Source of the DNA: Georgenia soli
GTDB lineage: Bacteria > Actinomycetota > Actinomycetes > Actinomycetales > Actinomycetaceae
DNA: 64,000 bases
Direction of reading: 5' to 3'
Assembly (NCBI RefSeq): GCF_002563695.1
Contig: NZ_PDJI01000004.1
Span: 2,356,001-2,420,000 of the forward strand
Positions 16,704 through 25,436 of this stretch are shown here, one piece after another. Each line of letters opens with the position of its first letter. Positions within the stretch are counted from its first letter, which is position 1. Made by a program: the position numbers and the translations under genes. The notes beneath the pieces are model-generated. The model worked only from the letters and a program-made list of their open reading frames with translations. It made no database searches and was not told the origin of the DNA.

Positions 16704-17659
16704 CGTGCTACCTCCTTCAGCAGCTGCTGCCAGTCGGCGAGGAAACGGTCCAGGCCGAAGCGGTCCAGGGCGTGCGCACGGGCGGCGAGTCCGCGCTCGC
16801 GCGCCTCGTCGGGGTCGGCGAGCCACCGGCGGGCGGCGGCGGCGAGCACGTCGGGGTCGGAGCTCACCACACCCGCCTCGTCCGGCACCGCCTCCGGGGC
16901 GGCCGTGCTCGCGAGCGCGAGCACGGGCATCCCGAGGGTCATCGCCTCGAGCAGCGACAGGCCCAGCGACGTCCACCGGTAGGGGTGGAGGTAGGCGCGG
17001 TGGCAAGCGAGGAGGTCGTGCATCGCGTCCTGCGGCACGTCCTCGTGCAGGTGGCCCGCGAGGTGGGGCGCGCGCTCCGCGAGGGCCGCCATGCCCATGC
17101 CGTGCACGGCGACGGGCAGCTCGTCCGCGATCCGCAGCAGCACGTCCGTGCCCGCCACGCGCCAGCGGCGCACCGGCTCGTTGACGACGACGCCGAGCCG
17201 CTCCTCCTCGCCGGTGTACCGGTACCCGGGGTCGACGATGCCGTGGTCGATCACCGTGGTGGGCGCGTCCCCGCAGTCCCACATGAGCGCGTTGAAGTCG
17301 GTGACGTGGACGACGGGGATGTCGGTGCGGTCCGCGAGCGGGTGGCGGGTGGCCGCCGCGGGCCCGGCCGGGGTGTTGTGCTCGACGTAGACCGCCGGGA
17401 CGTCGACGCCCGCGCGCAGTCCGGTCCACTCCTCCAGCAGCTCGATCTCGTGCGGGCGCTGGAGGACGACGACGTCGCACCCCTCCTCGCGCAGCTGCTC
17501 CGGGGCGAGCTCACGGGCCGACTGGGGCCAGGTCCAGGTGCGGGCGCGCCCCAGGCCGTCGGGGCCCCGGTCCGGCAGGACGGGGATCAGGTACTCGTCG
17601 GGCCCCTGGACGAACGGGTTGAGCCAGGAGCCGTGGACGTGCCAGATCAGGATCTTCAT
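16700..17659 (-). CDS. glycosyltransferase, GT1/GT4-like
   Basis: 319 residues from ATG 17659. The N-terminus (MKILIWHVHGSWLNPFVQG) and the C-terminal YRWTSLGLSLLEAMTLGMPVLALA are typical of GT-B enzymes; the second carries the E-x-nucleotide loop. The sequence between them includes VYVEHNTP and VTDFNALMWD. It is shorter than most GT4 proteins (usually 360-400), so it is a compact form. The sugar and acceptor are unknown. It overlaps GT9 upstream and GT4 downstream by 4 bp each. Confidence 0.8.
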   Translation of the reverse strand: MKILIWHVHGSWLNPFVQGPDEYLIPVLPDRGPDGLGRARTWTWPQSARELAPEQLREEGCDVVVLQRPHEIELLEEWTGLRAGVDVPAVYVEHNTPAGPAAATRHPLADRTDIPVVHVTDFNALMWDCGDAPTTVIDHGIVDPGYRYTGEEERLGVVVNEPVRRWRVAGTDVLLRIADELPVAVHGMGMAALAERAPHLAGHLHEDVPQDAMHDLLACHRAYLHPYRWTSLGLSLLEAMTLGMPVLALASTAAPEAVPDEAGVVSSDPDVLAAAARRWLADPDEARERGLAARAHALDRFGLDRFLADWQQLLKEVAR

Positions 17660-18816
17660 GCCGGCACCTCCGCCGTCGAGTGAACAGGGTCGGTCGGCGC
17701 GGGGGCCGGGGACGGGACGAAGGCTCGCCTGGACTTCCCGCCGCCCGGTGGCACGGGGGAGGACGGCGACCCGGCGAGCGAGTCGACCGCGGCCACCACG
17801 TCCTCCGGCGGCACGCCGGTCAGGCACGGGTGTCCGGGGACGGGGCACTCGCGGGCACGGCTGCCGCGGCACGGCGCCTGCTGGTCGCCGAGCACCACGC
17901 TCGGCACCCCGTACGGCGCCCAGCGTCCGGCCGGCACCACGGGGGAGAAGAGCGAGACCACGGGCGTCCCGACGGCGGCCGCCAGGTGGGCGGGCCCGGT
18001 GTTCCCGACGACGACGCACGCGGCGCCGTCGAGGACCGCCGCCAGCTCCGCCAGGTCGGTCCGTCCGGCGAGGTCGATCACCCGGGCGGGGGCCGCGGGC
18101 CCGGCGGCGGGGCGGGACGCGGCCTCCGTGGGCCCGGCGACCACGGCCGCCAGCTCGCGCTCGCTCGGCCCGCCCGTGACGACCACCGGCCAGCCGGCCG
18201 CGCGCAGTGCCGCGACGATCGCCCGGGCGTGGTCGGGGGTCATCGCCCGGGCCGGCACCGACGCCCCCGGATGGACGACGACGTACGGACCGGCCGGCAC
18301 GAGCGCCGGGACCGGCGGCAACGGCCGGCGCAGGGCCAGGCGGCCGTCGTCGTCGGCAGGGGGCGTGACGCCCGTGGCGCGCACGAGATCGAGGGCGGCC
18401 TCCACCTCGTGCAGTCCCTCCGGACGCTGGTGGCGCACGTCGAGCAACGAGCCGGGGTAGTCGACGCTCGTCGCGGCGACGTACCCGATACCCGCCATCC
18501 TGGCGATCAGCGCCATGGGCAGCGGGCTCTGGTGGAAGGAGGTGAAGACGGTGCACCGGTCGTAGTGCCGCTCCGCGAGGAGCGCGACGAGCGCCTGAAG
18601 CCTGGACGCGTCCGCCGGGGCCGGGGCGTACCCGGACCAGGGGACGTCGGCGACCAGGACGTCGCTCACACCCGGGAGCAACCGGGCGGCAGCCTGACCG
18701 GCGGGGCTGACGAGCATGTCGAGCGAGTCGGCGGAGGGGGCGAGCGCACGGACGGCGGGACCCGCCAGGAGCACGTCGCCGTCGTTGTCGAGCCGGACGG
18801 CCAGCACCCGGGTCAT
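17656..18816 (-). CDS. GT9-family glycosyltransferase (heptosyltransferase-like)
   Basis: 386 residues. The GT9 start motif is VLAVRLDNDGDVLLAGPAVR, with the aspartate loop. The C-terminal half has VVVHPGASVPARAMTPDH, VVVTGGPSERELA and the signature VVVGNTGPAHLAAAVGTPVVSLF. A Cys-rich stretch (PCRGSRARECPVPGHPC), also found in other actinobacterial GT9 proteins, follows near residue 330; it could bind a metal, which is inference. The last ~30 residues are Pro/Ser-rich. Together with the GT9 at the operon's end it implies two heptosyl transfers. Confidence 0.9.
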   Translation of the reverse strand: MTRVLAVRLDNDGDVLLAGPAVRALAPSADSLDMLVSPAGQAAARLLPGVSDVLVADVPWSGYAPAPADASRLQALVALLAERHYDRCTVFTSFHQSPLPMALIARMAGIGYVAATSVDYPGSLLDVRHQRPEGLHEVEAALDLVRATGVTPPADDDGRLALRRPLPPVPALVPAGPYVVVHPGASVPARAMTPDHARAIVAALRAAGWPVVVTGGPSERELAAVVAGPTEAASRPAAGPAAPARVIDLAGRTDLAELAAVLDGAACVVVGNTGPAHLAAAVGTPVVSLFSPVVPAGRWAPYGVPSVVLGDQQAPCRGSRARECPVPGHPCLTGVPPEDVVAAVDSLAGSPSSPVPPGGGKSRRAFVPSPAPAPTDPVHSTAEVPA

Positions 18817-20597
18817 CGCGACACCGCCAGGTCAGGGGCCGCCGGAGCGGACTTGTCCAGAGCGCCACGACCGTCGTGGACGGGGCGCCCGCGGAGAGCA
18901 CTGTCCCCGTGCGTGCCCCGCGCCATGGCCAGCAGGAGCTCGGCAGCCGCAGACAGGCCAGGGGCGACGACGTCCGCCTGCTCGACCTCCTCCGGCCGGG
19001 TCTCCGGCGTCGGAACGAGGACCGACCGGGCGCCGGCGGCCCGCGCCGCGTCGACGTCGGCGCCGATGTCCCCGACCACCGCACACTCGTAGGGCGCGAC
19101 ACCCAGTGCGGCGGCGGCCCGCAGAACCATGAGCGGTCCGGGCTTGCGGCACGCGCACCCGTCGCCGGGACCGTGCGGGCAGTGCTGGGCCGTGTCCAGG
19201 CCGCCGAGCTCGTCGAGGAGGCGCGCGTTGACGGCACGGACGTCGTCCTCCGTGAGGAGTCCGCGGGCGACCCCCGACTGGTTCGTGACCAGACCGGTGC
19301 GCAGCCCGGCGGCGCACAGCCGGCGCACGGCCTGGGCGGCGCCGTCGACGAGGCGGACCTTGTCCGGGTCCGCGTTGTAGGGCACGTCGTGGACGAGAGT
19401 GCCGTCGCGGTCGAGGAGCACGGCCCGCAGTGGAGGGGGCCAGGGCGCGACCCCGTGACGGTAGTTCCGCTCGCCGCGCGCGCGGTGCCAGACGGCGAGC
19501 CAGGGGATGGCGGCGCTGGTGACGGCCATGCGAGCCCACTCGGCGAGCCAGCCCTCCTCACCGGGTCGGGGGCCGGGCGCGATGCGACGCCTCGCGAAGT
19601 CTGCGGTCAGGGCCGCCCACGCAGCGGCCGCGACCGCCGGCGCCGTGAAGCGATGTGGGGATAAGTGCTGCTGCGCAGGTGAAGTCGTCCTGGGCCCACT
19701 GTTCCGCCGCAGGACCACTTCCTCGCCCCTGGTTGCCCGTGAGGTCGCAGCCTCAGCGGCCGTGATGCCGGCGGCAAGACCCGCCGCGAGGCCCGCCGCG
19801 ACACCCGCCGCGACGGTGGCGAGATGCCAGCGGAAACGACCGCGGCCAGTCTCCGCCTCCTCGCGCCAGGCGGGCCCGTGGAGGGCGCGCATGAGCGCGT
19901 CGGAGCGGGCGCCCGCCTGCATGCGCAGGCTGACCGTCCAGTCGGCGGGCCGGGCGGGATGGATGATGGTCCGCCCGCCGCGCACCAGGCGCCAGCCGGC
20001 CCGCCGCACACGCAGCGCGAGGTCGGCGTCCTCGCGGTAGGCGCGGGGGAACCGCTCGTCGAAGCCGTGCACCGCGGCGAGCGCCTCCCGCCGGTACGCC
20101 ATGTCGGCCGTCGCCCACAGCGCCGTGGTCAGCCCGGCGGTGTTGCGCTCCCAGTCGGTGGGCCGCCGGTGCGTGGGCAGCGGGACGAGGATGTGGCCCT
20201 GGGTGGCGCCGACGCGGTGGCCGCCGCCGGTCTCGTCCGCGGCCGCGAGGTCGGCGGCGAGGCGGCGGGACCAGTCGGCGGGCAGCAGCACGTCGTCGTC
20301 GAGGAACGCCACCCACTCGGTGGTGGTGACGCGCCAGCCCGCGTTGCGTGCCGCCGCGGGTCCGCGCCCACCGGTACGCACCACGCGCACCGGCCACGGC
20401 AGCTCCGGCACCTCCAGGGGCGGCGGCACCGCGGCGCCGGGAGAGAGGTCCAGCCGGCGGTCGTCGGCCAGGACCACCTCGGCGGGCGCGGCGTGGCCGG
20501 GGTCCTCGGCCTGGGCGGCGAGGGAGTCCAGCAGGGCCGCCAGGGAGGGCCGCCCGATGGTGGGGACGACGACGGTGTAGGACGGCGCCGGGCTCAC
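18813..20597 (-). CDS. fusion of GT2 glycosyltransferase and GmhB-like HAD phosphatase
   Basis: 594 residues from GTG 20597. Residues ~7-250 are a GT2 domain: VVVPTIGRPSLAALL, the DxD-type FLDDDV (99-104), GFDERFPRAYREDADL (ED motif near 190). Residues ~258-375 contain two or three moderately hydrophobic Ala-rich segments, possibly membrane-associated. Residues ~388-560 are a HAD-IIIA phosphatase with LLDRDGT (Asp396, Asp398), VTNQSGVARG, and the zinc site CPH...CACRKP (Cys473, His475, Cys481, Cys483) known from GmhB, ending VVGDIGADVDAA. GmhB removes the 7-phosphate from heptose 1,7-bisphosphate. The reading frame is uninterrupted, so this is a genuine fusion. Confidence 0.9.
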   Translation of the reverse strand: MSPAPSYTVVVPTIGRPSLAALLDSLAAQAEDPGHAAPAEVVLADDRRLDLSPGAAVPPPLEVPELPWPVRVVRTGGRGPAAARNAGWRVTTTEWVAFLDDDVLLPADWSRRLAADLAAADETGGGHRVGATQGHILVPLPTHRRPTDWERNTAGLTTALWATADMAYRREALAAVHGFDERFPRAYREDADLALRVRRAGWRLVRGGRTIIHPARPADWTVSLRMQAGARSDALMRALHGPAWREEAETGRGRFRWHLATVAAGVAAGLAAGLAAGITAAEAATSRATRGEEVVLRRNSGPRTTSPAQQHLSPHRFTAPAVAAAAWAALTADFARRRIAPGPRPGEEGWLAEWARMAVTSAAIPWLAVWHRARGERNYRHGVAPWPPPLRAVLLDRDGTLVHDVPYNADPDKVRLVDGAAQAVRRLCAAGLRTGLVTNQSGVARGLLTEDDVRAVNARLLDELGGLDTAQHCPHGPGDGCACRKPGPLMVLRAAAALGVAPYECAVVGDIGADVDAARAAGARSVLVPTPETRPEEVEQADVVAPGLSAAAELLLAMARGTHGDSALRGRPVHDGRGALDKSAPAAPDLAVSR

Positions 20598-22288
20598 AGG
20601 ACGGCCTCGAGCTCGGCGGACGAGACGTCCGCGCTGCGGAACATCGCCCCCCGGCGCACGAGGTGCGGTCCCAGGACGAGCAGGTCCACCGGGGCGGAGC
20701 CGAACAGCTCCAGCGCGTCGCGCGGGTCGTCGACCATCGGCCGGCCGGCCGTGTTGAGCGAGGTGTTCACGACCACCGGCAGCCCCGTCCGGCGCTCGAA
20801 AGCCTCGATCATGGCGCCGAGCCGCGGCTGGGTGGCCGGGTCCACGGTCTGGATGCGCGCAGTGCCGTCCACGTGGACGACGGCGGGGATCCGGTCGCGC
20901 CACTCGGGCGCCACCTCGTGGACGAAGAGCATGTACGGGCTCGGGATCGGGCCGCCGGAGAAGATCTCGGCCGCGCGGTCGGCGAGCACCATGGGGGCGA
21001 CGGGCCGGAACTGCTCGCGGCCCTTGACGTCGTTGAGGCGCTCGAGGTTGGCCGCGACGCCGGGGTTGGCAATGAGGGAGCGCTGGCCCAGCGCCCGCGG
21101 GCCGAACTCGCTGCGCCCGTCGAACCACGCCACGACGCCGTTGCGCGCGAGGACGTCGGCGACCTCGCCGGCGAGGTCGTCCGGCGTGGTGAAAGGGACG
21201 GCCGCGCCGCGCAGCCAGGCGGCGAGCTCGTCGTCGGACCAGGAGCGCCCGAGCGCGGCCGACGGCATGGGGAGGGTGGTCTCGCCGCGGTCGGCGGCCG
21301 CCTGCAGGGCGGCGCCGAGGGCCGTGCCGGCGTCGCCCGCGGCGGGCTGGACCCAGACGTCCTCGAACGGCGTCTCGCGCCAGATCCGGGAGTTCGCCAC
21401 GCAGTTCAGCGCCGTGCCGCCGGCCATCGTGAGGACCTTGTCGCCGGTGCGCTCGTGGATCCAGGTGGCGAGGTCGACCAGCACCTCCTCCAGGCGGGCC
21501 TGCACCGAGCAGGCGAGGTCCGCGTGCGCGCCCCGCCAGGAGTCCTCGTCGAGCTTGGCGTCCCGGTCCCGAGGCGGCGCCCAGCGCGACCAGTCCGGGA
21601 TCGGCGCCTGGAAACCGCCGTCGTCGGTGGCACGGATCGTCTCGCGGAGCTCCTCCAGGTGCCGCGGTGTGCCGTAGGAGGCGAGCGCCATGACCTTGTA
21701 CTCGTCGGAGGAGCGCAGGAACCCGAGGTGCTCGGTGAGGGACTCGTACAGCAGGCCGAGGGAGTGGGGGAGGTCCTGGCCGGCGAGAATCTCGAGGGAG
21801 CCGCCGGTGTAGCGCCCGGACAGGTGCGAGGCGTGCTCGCCGCGGCCGTCGAGGACGAGGACGCTGCTGCTCGGGTGCGGTGAGGCGAGCGCGCCTGACG
21901 CCGCGTGGGCCACGTGGTGCGGGACGAACCGCACCTTGGCCGGGTCGAGCCCGGGCAGCGCGGCCGCGAGGAACTGCGGCGCGCGGCGGGCGTAGGTCTG
22001 GCGCAGGTGGTCCCAGGGGTCGGTGAGGCCCATCTCCTCGGCCGGCCGGGCCAGGTCGGGGTCGTAGGAGTACGCCACCACGTCGAGGTCCTGCGGGCGG
22101 AGCCCCGCCTGCTCCAGGCACCACCGCATGGCGAGCTCCGGCAGCTCCCACGCCGCGAAGGGCACCGGACGCTTGCCGTGCTTGCGGCGGCTGAAGCGCT
22201 CCTCCTCCGCGGCGGCCACGACCCTCCCGTCGATCACGAGGGCGGCCGAGGGGTCGTGGAAAAGGGCGTTCACTCCGAGCACGCGCAT
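20594..22288 (-). CDS. carbamoyltransferase, NodU/CmcH/TobZ type
   Basis: 564 residues, normal for the family. The N-terminal Kae1-like domain starts MRVLGVNALFHDPSAAL and has the metal-binding HHVAHA (His124, His125, His128). GGTALNCVANSR and FGPRALGQRSLIANP belong to the nucleotide region. The C-terminal YrdC-like domain includes FRPVAPMVL and LPVVVNTSLNTAGRPMVDDP. Family members transfer a carbamoyl group from carbamoyl phosphate via carbamoyl-AMP to a sugar or antibiotic hydroxyl. It is the first gene of the nine-gene operon. The start at ATG 22288 lies 32 bp from a perfect palindrome, a likely operator. Confidence 0.93.
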   Translation of the reverse strand: MRVLGVNALFHDPSAALVIDGRVVAAAEEERFSRRKHGKRPVPFAAWELPELAMRWCLEQAGLRPQDLDVVAYSYDPDLARPAEEMGLTDPWDHLRQTYARRAPQFLAAALPGLDPAKVRFVPHHVAHAASGALASPHPSSSVLVLDGRGEHASHLSGRYTGGSLEILAGQDLPHSLGLLYESLTEHLGFLRSSDEYKVMALASYGTPRHLEELRETIRATDDGGFQAPIPDWSRWAPPRDRDAKLDEDSWRGAHADLACSVQARLEEVLVDLATWIHERTGDKVLTMAGGTALNCVANSRIWRETPFEDVWVQPAAGDAGTALGAALQAAADRGETTLPMPSAALGRSWSDDELAAWLRGAAVPFTTPDDLAGEVADVLARNGVVAWFDGRSEFGPRALGQRSLIANPGVAANLERLNDVKGREQFRPVAPMVLADRAAEIFSGGPIPSPYMLFVHEVAPEWRDRIPAVVHVDGTARIQTVDPATQPRLGAMIEAFERRTGLPVVVNTSLNTAGRPMVDDPRDALELFGSAPVDLLVLGPHLVRRGAMFRSADVSSAELEAVL

Positions 22289-22319
22289 GAGTGGCGTACC
22301 TCCTCGTACTCGTTCACAG

Positions 22320-22333
22320 TCACCTATAGGTGA
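22320..22333. promoter_or_regulatory. perfect 14-bp palindrome, likely operator
   Basis: TCACCTATAGGTGA is a perfect inverted repeat 32 bp upstream of the carbamoyltransferase start, in the 142-bp divergent region. It is well placed to control the heptose operon. The cognate regulator is not in the neighbourhood. Confidence 0.6.
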
Positions 22334-22384
22334 TTCGGTTCACTTCACCGTGGACCGTCTTCCCCTCCACCGCACGCCGAATCG

Positions 22385-22418
22385 TTCCGCACAGCAGAAC
22401 CGCTTCTGTTGTGCAGAA
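22385..22418. promoter_or_regulatory. 15-bp inverted repeat before aldehyde dehydrogenase, likely operator
   Basis: TTCCGCACAGCAGAA (22385-22399) and TTCTGTTGTGCAGAA (22404-22418) form an inverted repeat with 13 of 15 matches and a 4-base centre. It ends at the ribosome site of the aldehyde dehydrogenase, so a bound repressor would block its expression; a hairpin in the mRNA leader is the alternative. Confidence 0.6.
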
Positions 22419-22430
22419 AAGGAAGTGTCT

Positions 22431-23948
22431 GTGACTGCCACCGCTGACCGGTCCACCGCCGGAACCTCGGTCCCCGCCCGTGGTGCCGAGGCCGCCGGGG
22501 TGCCCACCACCACGCCTGCCGCACGGGTGCTGGCCACCCACTACGTCGGGGGACGGGAGGTGCCGGCCGCGAACGAGCGCGAGATCCGGCGCACCAGCCC
22601 GTCGACGGGGGAGCCGGCGTGCGTCGTGGTCCCGGCGACCCACGCCGAGGTGGCCGAGGCTGTCGGCGCCGCGGACGCCGCCCGGGCGGCGTGGCGCCGG
22701 ACGCCGCCGGCCGAGCGTGCGGCCGCGCTGCGCCGTGCGGCTGCCGCGGTGCGGGCGGCCGCGCCCGAGCTGGGTGCGCTGCTCACGGCGACCACCGGGC
22801 GGCTGATCGGCCAGGCCGTCGAGGGGGCAGAGGTGGCCGCGGACCTGCTCGAGGAGGCCGCGACCACGGGACTCGGCGCCACGGGGCGGACCCTGGCCGG
22901 GGGATCGTCAGCCCTGGACGTGGTCCGCCGGGAGCCGCGCGGTGTGGTCGCCGTCGTCACCCCGTGGAACGACCCCTTCCCGGCGGCGGCCGGGCTGCTC
23001 GCCGCCGCCCTCGTCACCGGCAACACCGTGGTGCACAAGCCCTCCGAGCGCAGCGCCGCCCCGGGGTGGGCGATGGCCCGCCTCATCGCGGAGGAGCTGC
23101 CCGCCGGCGTGCTCAACATCGTCAACGGCGACGGCGAGACCGGCGCCGGCCTCGTGCTGGACGAGCGGGTGGCCCTGGTCGCCCACGTCGGCTCCACCGC
23201 CGCCGGGCGTCGGATCGCCGCGACCGCGGGCGCTCGCGGGGCCCGGGTGCTCCTGGAGAACGGCGGCAAGGACCCCATCGTCGTCGACGCGGGTGTCGAC
23301 CCGGTGTGGGCGGCGGGGCAGATCGCCCTCGGCGCCTTCACGAACACCGGTCAGATCTGCACCTCCGTGGAGCGGGTCTACCTCCACGAGTCCGTCGCCG
23401 ACGACGTCCTGGCCGAGCTCGTGCGCCTCGCCGACGACCTGCGCGTGGGCTCTCCGGACGACCCGGCCACGAAGCTCGGCCCGCTCGTCGACGAGGCGCA
23501 GCTCGCGGTGGTCGCCGAGCACGTGTCCGCCGCTGTGGCAGGCGGCGCCCGGTGCCTGGCCGGGGGCGCGCGGGAGGACCGGCCGGGGTGCTACTACCCG
23601 GCGACCGTCCTGGACGGGTGCACCGCCGAGATGGCGGTCATGACGGAAGAGACCTTCGGGCCCGTCGCGGCCGTCACCCGCGTGCGCGACTTCGACGAGG
23701 CGCTGCGTCTCGCCGGTACGGGACGGTACGGACTCGCCGCCACCGTCCTCACCCCCTACCTGGGGCACGCGCTGCGTGCGAGCGAGGAGCTGGATGTCGG
23801 GACCGTGAAGATCAACGCCGTCTTCGGCGGTGCGCCCGGTGGCTCGGCGGACCCGCGACGGGACAGCGGTGCGGGGGCCGGCTACGGGCCCGACCTGCTC
23901 ACGGCCATGACGGTGCTCAAGACGGTGCACCTCGAGGCGGCCCGCTGA
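22431..23948 (+). CDS. aldehyde dehydrogenase family protein
   Basis: 505 residues from GTG 22431, chosen because AAGGAA (22419-22424) precedes it with 6 bases of spacing; GTG 22425 is too close. The fold residues are present: PWN (Asn180), the general base Glu276 in LLENGGKDP, and the catalytic Cys310 in TNTGQICTS. The C-terminal [13 protein letters not shown] is conserved. This is closest to NAD(P)-dependent succinate-semialdehyde or betaine-aldehyde type enzymes; the substrate cannot be fixed. The first ~33 residues are a Thr/Ala-rich extension. It is divergent from the heptose operon. A shared role is possible but unsupported. Confidence 0.9.
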   Translation: MTATADRSTAGTSVPARGAEAAGVPTTTPAARVLATHYVGGREVPAANEREIRRTSPSTGEPACVVVPATHAEVAEAVGAADAARAAWRRTPPAERAAALRRAAAAVRAAAPELGALLTATTGRLIGQAVEGAEVAADLLEEAATTGLGATGRTLAGGSSALDVVRREPRGVVAVVTPWNDPFPAAAGLLAAALVTGNTVVHKPSERSAAPGWAMARLIAEELPAGVLNIVNGDGETGAGLVLDERVALVAHVGSTAAGRRIAATAGARGARVLLENGGKDPIVVDAGVDPVWAAGQIALGAFTNTGQICTSVERVYLHESVADDVLAELVRLADDLRVGSPDDPATKLGPLVDEAQLAVVAEHVSAAVAGGARCLAGGAREDRPGCYYPATVLDGCTAEMAVMTEETFGPVAAVTRVRDFDEALRLAGTGRYGLAATVLTPYLGHALRASEELDVGTVKINAVFGGAPGGSADPRRDSGAGAGYGPDLLTAMTVLKTVHLEAAR

Positions 23949-24119
23949 GGCGGCGGACCCTCTCGGCCGCCCGGGAGACGCAGGGCCTCGAGCGTATGGA
24001 CCAGATCAAGTGGGCCGTGCTGGAGACGTCGGGCGGCATCAGCGTGGTGCCGAGCGCGAACGCCGCCCCCAAGATGTAGGCGGTCCTGCGCCCTCGCGCG
24101 TCATCATGGGTCCGAGGGG

Positions 24120-25346
24120 GTGAGGCCCGTGCGGAGGGCGGCAGGGCGCGTGCGCCGGGGTGGACCCGTGGCGCTCCTGCTCGCGCTCGTGCTTGCAGGT
24201 TGTGCGGCCGGCGGGAACGGATCCTCGAGCGGCTCGGCGGCCCCTTCCGGCGGTGAGCCGTCGGTGAGCGCTGCGCCGTCGGGCACGGCCGCTCCGTCCG
24301 GCGGGGGCAGCCCGTCGGGTGACGCCGGCCAGTCGGCCGGCGCGGGCGCGTCCGCAACGGCCAGCCCCTCCGCGACGGCGCGACCCGGCGTCCTCGCGAC
24401 CGACCTCGTCTCCCCTTGGGGGATCGACTTTCTTCCCGACGGCGACGCCCTCGTCACCGAGCGCGACACCGGCAGGGTGCTCCGCGTCTCGCCCGGCGGC
24501 GCGGTGAAGGCGCTCGGCACCGTCCCCGGCGTGCGGCACGGCGGCGAGGGGGGACTGCTCGGGATCGCCGTCGCCCCCGACTTCGGCCGCAGCCGCAACG
24601 TCTTCGTGTACGCCACGACCGAGCAGGACAACCGGGTGCTGTGCATGCGCCTGGCCGACGACGCCCTCGGGTCGCCCACGGTCGTCCTCGACGGCATCCC
24701 GCGGGCCGGGAACCACAACGGCGGACGCCTGGCCTTCGGCCCCGACGGCTACCTCTACGTCACCACGGGGGACGCGGGCGTCCCGTCCCGGGCTCAGGAC
24801 CTCGGCTCGCTCGGCGGGAAGATCCTGCGTATCGACCAGGAGGGCCGCCCCGCGCCCGGCAACCCCTTCGACGGGTCCCCGGTGTGGTCCTACGGGCACC
24901 GCAACGTGCAGGGCATCGCCTGGGACGCGGACGGCCGGATGTACGCCAGCGAGTTCGGTCAGCACACCTACGACGAGCTGAACCTGATCAGGCCGGGCGC
25001 CAACTACGGCTGGCCGGAGGTGGAGGGCGCCGCCGGCGTGAAGGGCTACGTCGACCCGCTGCGCCAGTGGCCCACGGACGAGGCGTCACCGAGCGGCATC
25101 GCCGTCGTGGACGACGCGGTGTACCTGGCGGCTCTCCGCGGTGAGTCGCTGTGGCGGGTGCCGCTGACCGCGGACGGCGGAACCGGCGAGCCGGTCCGGC
25201 TGCTCCAGGGCGAGTACGGGCGGCTGAGGGCCGTCGAGCCCGACGGCGCGGGGAACCTGTGGCTGCTGACGTCCAACGTCTCCCGCGGTAACCCCACGCC
25301 CGACGACGACCGGATCGTCGTCGTCGCCCTCAAGGAGCTCGGGTAG
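24120..25346 (+). CDS. PQQ-dependent sugar dehydrogenase-type lipoprotein
   Basis: 408 residues from GTG 24120; GTG 24129 is better spaced from GAGGGGG and equally likely. A signal peptide with lipobox LVLAGC is followed by a ~60-residue Ser/Gly/Ala spacer. Then comes a six-bladed propeller of the glucose/sorbosone dehydrogenase family: GVRHGGEGGLLGIAVAPDF, NHNGGRLAFGPDGYLYVTTGD, and WSYGHRNVQGIAWD. Family members oxidise aldoses with PQQ or act as uncharacterised lectin-like relatives. It is anchored outside the membrane. A strong terminator follows. Confidence 0.87.
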   Translation: MRPVRRAAGRVRRGGPVALLLALVLAGCAAGGNGSSSGSAAPSGGEPSVSAAPSGTAAPSGGGSPSGDAGQSAGAGASATASPSATARPGVLATDLVSPWGIDFLPDGDALVTERDTGRVLRVSPGGAVKALGTVPGVRHGGEGGLLGIAVAPDFGRSRNVFVYATTEQDNRVLCMRLADDALGSPTVVLDGIPRAGNHNGGRLAFGPDGYLYVTTGDAGVPSRAQDLGSLGGKILRIDQEGRPAPGNPFDGSPVWSYGHRNVQGIAWDADGRMYASEFGQHTYDELNLIRPGANYGWPEVEGAAGVKGYVDPLRQWPTDEASPSGIAVVDDAVYLAALRGESLWRVPLTADGGTGEPVRLLQGEYGRLRAVEPDGAGNLWLLTSNVSRGNPTPDDDRIVVVALKELG

Positions 25347-25393
25347 GCCGCCGAGACGGGGGAGCCGACGGACAGCGGAACCGCGGGACCGGA

Positions 25394-25428
25394 ATCGCGG
25401 GCGCCTGGCAGTGCCGGGCGCCCGCGAT
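25394..25428. terminator. rho-independent terminator
   Basis: ATCGCGGGCGCC (25394-25405) pairs perfectly with GGCGCCCGCGAT (25417-25428), with an 11-base loop and a T-rich tail (TTTCTTT) on the plus strand. It ends the sugar dehydrogenase transcript and may also serve the convergent YihY gene. Confidence 0.85.
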
Positions 25429-25436
25429 TTCTTTGG

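Noticed and set aside
19561..22151. Upstream extension of the GT2-phosphatase frame through the carbamoyltransferase
   Set aside because: The part before GTG 20597 is Arg/Pro noise in shadow of the carbamoyltransferase.
22619..24079. Long plus-strand frame of about 486 codons across the aldehyde dehydrogenase
   Set aside because: It is the +1 shadow of a gene with clear catalytic motifs; its product is Arg/Gly/Pro noise.
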